A stretch of DNA of 7,704 bases from Lysobacterales bacterium CG_4_10_14_3_um_filter_64_11 (GTDB taxonomy: Bacteria; Pseudomonadota; Gammaproteobacteria; Xanthomonadales; Xanthomonadaceae): assembly GCA_002782905.1 (NCBI GenBank), contig PFJA01000038.1:641-8344 (forward strand), given 5' to 3'. A program made the position numbers and the translations under genes. Numbering within the stretch: the first letter of the stretch is position 1; each line of letters opens with the position of its first letter. This document shows positions 1 to 5,213 of this stretch, piece after piece. Under the pieces are notes generated by a model, which was not told the origin of the DNA, did not search any database, and saw only the letters and a program-made list of their open reading frames with translations.

Positions 1-4
1 TGTG

Positions 5-21
5 GCATCATGCAATGATGC
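5..21. promoter_or_regulatory. Perfect dyad at the 5' end of the DAHP synthase gene
   Basis: GCATCAT (5-11) and ATGATGC (15-21) are exact reverse complements separated by GCA. If translation starts at 45, the dyad sits in the 5' untranslated or promoter region and could be an operator or a small RNA hairpin. If it starts at 15, the dyad covers the start codon. Only 4 bases lie before it in the window, so the promoter cannot be judged. Function is inference. Confidence 0.35.
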
Positions 22-44
22 AACGCACAAACACGACCACCACC

Positions 45-1439
45 ATGACCGCACAAGAACGCTTGCTTAAGCCTGTTTCACTCGCCAGGGATTGGAGCCC
101 CGACACGTGGCGTAGCCGCGTCGGTCTGCAAATGCCGACCTATCCGGATGCCGACGCGCTGGCCGCCACCTTGGCCGAGCTGCGTCGAATGCCGCCGCTG
201 GTGACCTCGTGGGAGATTCTGGCACTCAAGCAGAAGATTGCCGAGGCACAGGAAGGCCGCCGGTTTTTGTTGCAGGGTGGCGATTGTGCCGAGAGTTTCG
301 CCGATTGCGAATCCACGATCATTTCCAATCGTCTGAAAGTGCTGCTGCAAATGAGCCTGGTGCTGGTGCATGGCATGCGCTTGCCGGTGCTGCGGGTGGG
401 TCGTTTCGCTGGCCAGTACGCCAAGCCACGCTCCGCCGACAGCGAGACAGTGGACGGCGTTACCTTGCCGACCTACCGTGGCGACTTCATCAATGCACCC
501 GAGTTCACCGCGGCAGCGCGGATTCCCGACCCGCGCCGGATGATCCGCGGTCATGCGCGCTCGGCGATGACCATGAACTTCGTGCGCTCGTTGATCGACG
601 GCGGATTCGCCGACCTGCATCACCCCGAATATTGGGACTTGGGCTGGGTCGGCAGCTCGCCGTTGGCGGGCGAGTATCAGCGCATGGTCGGCGCGATCGG
701 CGATGCGGTGCACTTCATGGAAACACTGTCCGGCGAGTCGGTGCACAACCTCAAGCGTGTGGATTTCTACACCTCGCACGAAGCGTTGCTGCTACCGTAC
801 GAAGAGGCATTGACGCGTGAGGTGCCGCGGCAATGGGGCTGGTTCAACATGTCCACGCATTTCCCGTGGATCGGCATGCGCACGGCTGCACTGGGTGGCG
901 CGCATGTGGAATATTTGCGCGGCGTGCGCAATCCCATTGCGGTAAAAATCGGCCCGTCGGTAACCGCCGAGCGCTTGCTGCCATTGATCGATGCGCTCAA
1001 CCCCGATGATGAACCCGGGCGCCTGACCTTGATCCATCGCATGGGCGCAAGCCAAATTTCCGCCGCGCTGCCGCCGTTGCTGGAGGCTGTGCGCCGCGAG
1101 GGCCGGCGGGTGCTGTGGATTTCCGACCCGATGCACGGCAACACCGAGAGCACCAGCAACGGCTACAAGACCCGGCGCTTTGACAACATTCGCGCCGAAG
1201 TGGACCTGGCGTTCGACCTGCACGCGGCCGCAGGAACGCATCTGGGCGGGGTGCATCTGGAGCTGACTGGCGAAGACGTGACCGAGTGCCTGGGTGGCGC
1301 GCGCGAGCTGCGCGAAATCGATCTCGAACGCGCCTACCGCAGCAGCGTCGATCCGCGCCTGAACTACGAGCAATCGCTGGAGATCGCCATGCTGATCGTG
1401 CGCAAGCACGCGCAGATGAAGGCGCCCGCCAGCACCTGA
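45..1439 (+). CDS. 3-deoxy-7-phosphoheptulonate (DAHP) synthase, class II
   Basis: Condenses phosphoenolpyruvate with erythrose 4-phosphate to DAHP, the first step of the shikimate pathway, in the cytoplasm. The 464-residue protein has the class II (plant/mycobacterial-like) signature. All four metal ligands known from Mycobacterium tuberculosis AroG are present at matching spacing: Cys81 in LLQGGDCAESF, His364 in SDPMHGNT, Glu406 in HLELTGED and Asp436 in DPRLNYEQS. The PEP-site residues Arg120 (RVGRFAGQYAKPRS), Lys301 (AVKIGPS) and Arg332 (HRMGAS) are also there. One oddity is WIGMRT at 275-280, where the mycobacterial/plant motif reads GERT. The length is normal for the family. The start is uncertain. 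In-frame ATGs at 15 and 18 would add the polar stretch MMQRTNTTTT. I prefer 45 because the upstream ATGs lie inside a perfect dyad (5-21) and the added residues look non-conserved. However, no Shine-Dalgarno precedes 45, and the region before 15 is outside the window. Family assignment is very secure. Confidence 0.96.
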   Translation: MTAQERLLKPVSLARDWSPDTWRSRVGLQMPTYPDADALAATLAELRRMPPLVTSWEILALKQKIAEAQEGRRFLLQGGDCAESFADCESTIISNRLKVLLQMSLVLVHGMRLPVLRVGRFAGQYAKPRSADSETVDGVTLPTYRGDFINAPEFTAAARIPDPRRMIRGHARSAMTMNFVRSLIDGGFADLHHPEYWDLGWVGSSPLAGEYQRMVGAIGDAVHFMETLSGESVHNLKRVDFYTSHEALLLPYEEALTREVPRQWGWFNMSTHFPWIGMRTAALGGAHVEYLRGVRNPIAVKIGPSVTAERLLPLIDALNPDDEPGRLTLIHRMGASQISAALPPLLEAVRREGRRVLWISDPMHGNTESTSNGYKTRRFDNIRAEVDLAFDLHAAAGTHLGGVHLELTGEDVTECLGGARELREIDLERAYRSSVDPRLNYEQSLEIAMLIVRKHAQMKAPAST

Positions 1440-1543
1440 GTACAGTCTGGCGGTGGTGGTTGCTACCATTCAGCCGCAGTGACGGGTATCGTGCTTTGGT
1501 CGGGCGGATCAGCGGTTCTGCGGTTCACCCATCTTTCGCTCCT

Positions 1544-1547
1544 GGAG
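1544..1547 (+). promoter_or_regulatory. Ribosome binding site fixing a GTG start
   Basis: GGAG ends six bases before GTG 1554. No comparable site precedes the longer in-frame ATG at 1479. The GTG also places a textbook signal peptide at the N-terminus, so this site decides the start of the M19 dipeptidase. Confidence 0.7.
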
Positions 1548-1553
1548 AACTTC

Positions 1554-2756
1554 GTGCGCAGATATTGTGAGGTGATGCTGCTGTCGGCCGTACTGCTTTC
1601 GAGCAATGCCCTCGCAGCGCCAGACACCGCAGCGGCCACACAACGTGCGGCAACGCTGGCCAAGCAGGTATTGCTGGCGGATACCCATATCGATGCACCG
1701 TATCGTCTGCAAGAGGACGGTTGGCGCGATCTGGGCACGGCGACGCCGGATCGTGAGTTCGACGTGGTCAAGGCGCGTGCTGGCGGCCTGGATCTGGCGT
1801 TCATGTCGATTTACACGCCATCCAGTCTGGATGCCAGTGGTGGCAATCGGGCGGTGGCCGACACGCTGATTGACGCGGTCGAGGCGATGGTTGGCCGTAA
1901 CCCGGCCAATTTCGTCATCGTGCGCAACCCCGAGCAGGCCAGGGCGGCCAAGGCCGACGGCAAGCTGGCACTGGCATTGGGCATGGAAAACGGCGCGGCA
2001 ATCGGCGACAGCCTGGACGGTTTGCGCCACTTTCATGCGCGCGGGGTGCGCTACATCACGCTGGCGCATGCCATGGCCAATCGTCTGGCCGATTCGTCCT
2101 ATGATCTTGAACACCGACGCGCCGATGGTCTGAGTGCCTTTGGTGCTGAAGTGGTGGCCGAAATGAACCGCCTCGGGGTAATGGTCGATGTGTCGCATCT
2201 GTCCGACGACGCGGTACGCTCGGTGGTGGCGACCAGCAAGGTGCCGGTGATCGCATCGCATTCCTCGGTGCGCCATTTCACCCCGGGCTGGGAGCGCAAC
2301 CTCAGCGATGCACTGATCGATGCAATCAGTGCCAAGGGTGGCGTTATCCAGGTGACCTTTGGTTCGGGCTTTGTCAGCCAGGCCGCCAATGCGTGGCGCG
2401 ATGCCGAGAAGGCGGCGCAGCAAGCCGCCGGTGTTGCCGATGATGGCCCCGACGCCGAGGCGTTCGACGTCACCTATCGCCAGGCGCATCCATACCCCTA
2501 CGCCAGCGCCGCAACGGTTGCCGATCACATCGATTACATCGTCAAGCGGGTTGGTATCGATCATGTCGGGCTGGGTTCGGATTTTGACGGCGTCGGCGAC
2601 TCGCTGCCGAGCGACCTCAAGGATGTATCGCAGTACCCCAATCTGATCGCTGAACTGCTGGCTCGCGGCTACAGCGATGCGCAGATTGCCCAGATCGCCG
2701 GCGGCAATCTGCTGCGGGTGTGGGCGGCGGTGGAACGTTACGCGCAGACCCGTTGA
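1554..2756 (+). CDS. Exported zinc dipeptidase, membrane (renal) dipeptidase family M19
   Basis: Predicted binuclear zinc metallopeptidase that splits dipeptides, probably in the periplasm or on the cell surface. From GTG 1554 the protein has 400 residues. It begins with a Sec signal peptide: Arg2-Arg3, a hydrophobic core VMLLSAVLLSS, and a probable ALA cleavage site near residue 21. All zinc and catalytic residues of M19 (compared with human renal dipeptidase) are visible: His45 and Asp47 in DTHID, Glu145 in GMENG, His215 in DVSHL, His236 in ASHSS and Asp343 in GSDFDG. The His215-His236 spacing of 21 equals the human His198-His219 spacing. The AHAMANRLADS stretch matches the family's substrate-side loop. 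An Ala- and acid-rich insert lies at about 277-303. An in-frame start at 1479 would bury the signal peptide behind 25 residues and is rejected. The next gene starts 10 bases downstream, suggesting an operon. Substrate preference (L-L, L-D, or peptidoglycan-derived dipeptides) cannot be read from the sequence. Confidence 0.93.
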   Translation: MRRYCEVMLLSAVLLSSNALAAPDTAAATQRAATLAKQVLLADTHIDAPYRLQEDGWRDLGTATPDREFDVVKARAGGLDLAFMSIYTPSSLDASGGNRAVADTLIDAVEAMVGRNPANFVIVRNPEQARAAKADGKLALALGMENGAAIGDSLDGLRHFHARGVRYITLAHAMANRLADSSYDLEHRRADGLSAFGAEVVAEMNRLGVMVDVSHLSDDAVRSVVATSKVPVIASHSSVRHFTPGWERNLSDALIDAISAKGGVIQVTFGSGFVSQAANAWRDAEKAAQQAAGVADDGPDAEAFDVTYRQAHPYPYASAATVADHIDYIVKRVGIDHVGLGSDFDGVGDSLPSDLKDVSQYPNLIAELLARGYSDAQIAQIAGGNLLRVWAAVERYAQTR

Positions 2757-2758
2757 GG
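2755..2758 (+). promoter_or_regulatory. Ribosome binding site overlapping the dipeptidase stop codon
   Basis: GAGG begins within the TGA stop (2754-2756) of the upstream dipeptidase and ends 8 bases before ATG 2767. It supports 2767 as the start of the lipoprotein hydrolase and suggests translational coupling of the two genes. Confidence 0.55.
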
Positions 2759-2766
2759 CGCTGGCA

Positions 2767-3699
2767 ATGCGTGCGCGTCGTATGCTGACAGCGTTTCCGA
2801 TGCGTTGGCGGATTGCGTTGCTGTTGCTGCTGTTTGCCGGTTGCGCCGTGGTCAGCGTCGAGCAAAATCCCGGCAATCAGGCCGATGCCTACCTTGCTGA
2901 ACATCATCGCGGCGATGCCAAGGTGAGGCATCAGCAGTTTCAACGTGATGCCACCACGTTGGCCTATGTCAGCGTCGGTGAGCCGGGCCAGCCGCTGGTC
3001 GTGTTCGTCCACGGCACGCCCGGGCGGTGGAGCGATTTCGTGCATTTTCTCGCCGCGCCGGAGTTGCAGGCGCAGGCGTATCTGGTGTCGCTGGATCGTC
3101 CCGGCTGGGGTGAGTCGAGCCCGGTGCCGGTAGCGCGCCGCGTCACCTTGGCCATGCAGTCACAACGGCTTGCACCGTTTCTGCAAACACTCGCTGCGCA
3201 AAGTGACGGTTGTGGCATGGTGCTGGTCGGGCATTCGTTGGGTGGTTCGCTGGTGGCGCGCCTGGCCATGGATTACCCGCAGTGGGTGCGCGGCGTGGTG
3301 ATCATCGCCGGCTCGATCGACCCGGAGTTGGGGCGGCCACGCTGGTACAACACCCTGGCATCGCTGCCGCCGGTGCGCTGGCTGACGCCCAAGCCGCTGG
3401 CACAGGCCAATACCGAGATCATGCCCTTGCACGACGATCTGCTGGCGATGGAACCAGCCTGGGCGCAACTGGATATTCCGGTGACCTACATTCAGGGTCT
3501 CACCGATCGCCTGGTTTCGCCGCGCAATGCGCACTATGCGCGCACGGTGGTGGCGGCAGCGCAGTTGCAGGTGGTGGAGGTGCCGGAGCAAGGGCACTTC
3601 CTGATCTGGGATCAACCGCACTGGGTGAGCGAGGCGATCAGTGCCACGTTGCTGCGCCTGCGCAGCGCCTGTGCGGTGAGCGCTGGCGTGCGGCCGTGA
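2767..3699 (+). CDS. Alpha/beta-hydrolase lipoprotein
   Basis: A serine hydrolase of the alpha/beta-hydrolase fold with unknown substrate, probably lipid-anchored. From ATG 2767 it has 310 residues. A positively charged N-terminus and the core IALLLLLFAGC form a type II signal peptide with lipid-attachment Cys26. Phe at -3 is tolerated but not the commonest residue, and Ala at +2 would suit outer-membrane sorting. The fold markers come in order: oxyanion motif FVHGTPG (80-86), SLDRPGWGES (108-117), nucleophile elbow GHSLGG with Ser157, acid Asp247 in GLTDRLV, and His277 in EQGHFLIWD. The cap region between 185 and 235 is typical in size. Alternative starts at 2782 and 2800 keep the signal peptide; the GAGG 8 bases before 2767 favours the longest. 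It follows the M19 dipeptidase by 10 bases, so it likely shares its transcript. Candidate activities are esterase, lipase, peptidase or epoxide hydrolase. The sequence does not choose between them. Confidence 0.88.
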   Translation: MRARRMLTAFPMRWRIALLLLLFAGCAVVSVEQNPGNQADAYLAEHHRGDAKVRHQQFQRDATTLAYVSVGEPGQPLVVFVHGTPGRWSDFVHFLAAPELQAQAYLVSLDRPGWGESSPVPVARRVTLAMQSQRLAPFLQTLAAQSDGCGMVLVGHSLGGSLVARLAMDYPQWVRGVVIIAGSIDPELGRPRWYNTLASLPPVRWLTPKPLAQANTEIMPLHDDLLAMEPAWAQLDIPVTYIQGLTDRLVSPRNAHYARTVVAAAQLQVVEVPEQGHFLIWDQPHWVSEAISATLLRLRSACAVSAGVRP

Positions 3700-3786
3700 C
3701 CGCCGGCAGTGGCGTGGATAGCCAGATAGCCATGGTGCGGCAAGCACTCGCCAATGGGGCGCGTTACGATGCAACACTCGACACAC

Positions 3787-3794
3787 GGAGGGAG
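3787..3794 (+). promoter_or_regulatory. Strong ribosome binding site of the isoaspartyl peptidase gene
   Basis: GGAGGGAG lies upstream of ATG 3803, with its last GGAG ending 8 bases before that codon. Two in-frame GTGs at 3794 and 3800 overlap or crowd this site, so ATG 3803 is the best start. A TACGAT hexamer at 3765-3770 could be a -10 element, but I see no matching -35. Confidence 0.65.
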
Positions 3795-3802
3795 TGGGTG
3801 TG

Positions 3803-4792
3803 ATGAACAAACGCGTTTTTTGCGCCGCCCTGTGTGCGCTGACCATGGCGTTGCCGGTTTGCGCCGCCACCCCGACCGCGCTGGTGATCCACGGTGGTGC
3901 TGGCACCATCAACCGCGACGCGTTGACGGCGGAGCGTGAGCAGGCTATTCGCGCCGCGCTCGATCGTGCGCTCGATGCCGGCCATGCCGTACTCGCTGCT
4001 GGCGGCCCGGCGCTCGATGCGGTTGCCGCCGTGGTGGTGGTGCTGGAAGACTCTCCGTACTTCAATGCCGGCAAGGGCGCGGTGTTCAATGCCGAAGGCG
4101 TCAATGAGCTGGACAGCGCCATCATGGACGGCAGCACACAACGTGCGGGTGCCGTGGCCGGGGTGCATCGGGTGCGCAACCCGGTGCTGCTGGCGCGTGC
4201 GGTGATGGAGCAAAGCCCGCACGTGATGCTGGTGGGCGACGGTGCCGAAGCGTTTGCCAGCGCCATCGGCATGGCCTTGGTTGAGCCCGCCTGGTTTCGT
4301 ACCGAAGAACGTTGGCAACAGTTGCAGGACGCCAAGGCGCGCGCCAGCGCGCAGGTCGCGCTGCCGCGCAGCTATTACTTCGGCACCGTGGGTGCGGTAG
4401 CCCTCGACAGCAACGGCCATATTGCGGCCGCCACCTCCACCGGCGGCATGACCAACAAGCGTTGGGGGCGGGTTGGCGATGCGCCGATCATCGGCGCCGG
4501 CACCTGGGCCGATGCCGGCTGTGGCGTTTCGGCAACCGGCTGGGGCGAGTTCTTCATTCGTCTGCATGTGGCGGCCGACATTTGCGCACGCATGGCCTAT
4601 CGCGGCGATACGCTGACAGCGGCGGCCGAGAGCGTGGTGCTGCAACGCTTGCCCGCGATGGGCGGTGATGGTGGCGTGATTGCGATCGATGGGCAAGGCA
4701 ACATCGCCATGCCATTCAACACTGCGGGCATGTACCGTGCCTGGATCAAGCCCGATGGCAGCCGTGGCACGGCCGTTTACGCAAATCCTTGA
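3803..4792 (+). CDS. Exported isoaspartyl peptidase / plant-type (type III) L-asparaginase, Ntn-hydrolase
   Basis: A precursor that cuts itself into alpha and beta subunits, then hydrolyses isoaspartyl (beta-Asp) dipeptides and usually L-asparagine. It has 329 residues from ATG 3803. Residues 1-21 (MNKR, then a hydrophobic stretch ending PVCAA) form a Sec signal peptide, which E. coli IaaA lacks. The mature part opens with the family hallmark LVIHGGAG (27-34), followed by FNAGKGAVFN (88-96). The expected autocleavage site is Gly194-Thr195 in FGTVGAVALD, making Thr195 the N-terminal nucleophile of the beta subunit. TSTGGMTNKRWGRVGD (211-226), GAGTWAD, TGWGEFF and PFNTAGMYRAW follow, closely resembling E. 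coli IaaA in order. The GTGE-type substrate loop reads GWGE here. It lies 103 bases after the lipoprotein hydrolase and has its own strong ribosome site, so it may be separately expressed or belong to the same exported-hydrolase block. Glycosylasparaginase is a less likely alternative because the motifs match IaaA so well. Confidence 0.93.
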   Translation: MNKRVFCAALCALTMALPVCAATPTALVIHGGAGTINRDALTAEREQAIRAALDRALDAGHAVLAAGGPALDAVAAVVVVLEDSPYFNAGKGAVFNAEGVNELDSAIMDGSTQRAGAVAGVHRVRNPVLLARAVMEQSPHVMLVGDGAEAFASAIGMALVEPAWFRTEERWQQLQDAKARASAQVALPRSYYFGTVGAVALDSNGHIAAATSTGGMTNKRWGRVGDAPIIGAGTWADAGCGVSATGWGEFFIRLHVAADICARMAYRGDTLTAAAESVVLQRLPAMGGDGGVIAIDGQGNIAMPFNTAGMYRAWIKPDGSRGTAVYANP

Positions 4793-4873
4793 ACCGACCG
4801 CAGCATGCTTTTGCTTGCGCGCGTTACGGCGGTAGATTTGAGCGTGCTGCTGCTGTGCGTATCGGCAGCAACG

Positions 4874-4897
4874 GTTGCCCACGGGATGGGCTCCTGC
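4874..4897 (-). repeat. REP-like module 1 (minus orientation)
   Basis: Read on the minus strand this is GCAGGAG followed by a hairpin with arms GCCCA and TGGGC and loop TCCCG. On the + strand the arms are 4877-4881 and 4887-4891. The GGAG head plus hairpin layout matches the REP elements associated with RAYT transposases in pseudomonads and xanthomonads. Its head faces that of module 2, as in paired (BIME-like) REPs. The family assignment is inference. Confidence 0.4.
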
Positions 4898-4929
4898 AAA
4901 AAATGGTTGCTCTCACGCGTGGGAGCAAC
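4898..4929 (-). terminator. Possible leftward intrinsic terminator
   Basis: GTTGCTC (4906-4912) pairs exactly with GAGCAAC (4923-4929), and CACGCGTG between them is itself a palindrome. This gives a 24-base near-perfect dyad with a single T/G mismatch that wobbles in RNA. On the minus strand the hairpin is followed by CA and six Ts (A6 at 4898-4903), the form of a Rho-independent terminator. There is no minus-strand gene in the window for it to end, so it may block antisense transcription or be part of the repeat cluster. Confidence 0.4.
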
Positions 4930-4945
4930 TGTGTTGCTTGCCGGC
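4921..4945 (+). repeat. REP-like module 2
   Basis: A GGGAG head is followed by a hairpin AGCAAC (4924-4929), loop TGT, GTTGCT (4933-4938), then TGCCGGCG, which repeats the tail of module 3. Its left arm is also the right arm of the 24-base palindrome, so the two hairpins cannot form at once. Confidence 0.4.
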
Positions 4946-4960
4946 GCATGCCAGCGCTTC

Positions 4961-4984
4961 TGTGGGAGCCGGCCTGCCGGCGAA
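4961..4984 (+). repeat. REP-like module 3, best-formed copy
   Basis: A TGTGGGAG head is followed by GCCGGC (4968-4973), CT, GCCGGC (4976-4981) and GAA. This head-plus-palindrome arrangement resembles interspersed REP elements common between genes in Pseudomonas and Xanthomonadales. The resemblance is from memory of the family, not a search. Confidence 0.5.
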
Positions 4985-5043
4985 CAACTTTCGCACGCTT
5001 CGCGCGCGCGGCGCGCCCCACAATGGCGCCTCAAGGCATCCTC

Positions 5044-5064
5044 GCAGGAGCAGGCTGCGGGCGA
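5044..5064 (+). repeat. REP-like module 4, degenerate
   Basis: A GCAGGAG head is followed by GCAG-G-CTGC and GGGCGA. GCAGGAGC (5044-5051) is the exact reverse complement of GCTCCTGC (4890-4897) in module 1, giving an inverted pair about 145 bases apart. The hairpin arms are short and it may be a decayed copy. Confidence 0.3.
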
Positions 5065-5213
5065 CTGGGCGAAGCGACCGACATGTCGCGGCGCGCAATG
5101 GGGTACTGCTGTTGGTGACCGAGCGAGCGGCGCAGCGGCTGTTCGAGCGGGGAGTCGGCAGATATGGCAAAATTACGGGTTATCGTTACCGACTTTCACG
5201 CGGGATCCAAGCC

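Larger units (their letters stand above)
4793..5213. other. 421-base gap with palindromic repeats, no believable gene
   Basis: No reading frame here shows a recognisable domain or a good ribosome site. The open frame running into gcvPB from 4875 translates to low-complexity, repeat-derived sequence. The gap holds four GGAG-headed hairpin modules (about 4874-5064), a 24-base near-palindrome (4906-4929), a (CG)5 tract at 5001-5010 next to GGCGCGCC (5010-5017), and a small hairpin GCGAC/GTCGC (5074-5089). The last 50 bases (about 5161-5200) are clearly richer in A/T than their surroundings and are the likeliest site of the gcvPB promoter. I see no glycine riboswitch motif. Confidence 0.6.

Noticed and set aside
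1464..1469. TACCAT as a -10 element for the M19 dipeptidase
   Set aside because: No -35-like hexamer lies at 15-19 bases upstream, so the match alone is too weak to annotate.
1509..2876. Long minus-strand open frame (455 codons) opposite the dipeptidase
   Set aside because: It is antisense to a gene with intact catalytic motifs, its translation is rich in His, Arg and Gln with no domain, and such shadows are common in GC-rich DNA.
3690..3710. Terminator after the lipoprotein hydrolase
   Set aside because: Only a 4-base stem around the stop codon and no T-run.
5163..5186. Specific -10/-35 pair for gcvPB in the A/T-rich segment
   Set aside because: Candidates such as CAAAAT (5168-5173) and TATCGT (5181-5186) have no partner at acceptable spacing. 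I only note the region as a likely promoter.
4875..5213. In-frame 113-codon N-terminal extension of gcvPB
   Set aside because: The family N-terminus begins at the ATG at 5214. The upstream part translates repeat and GC-rich gap sequence with no conserved features.
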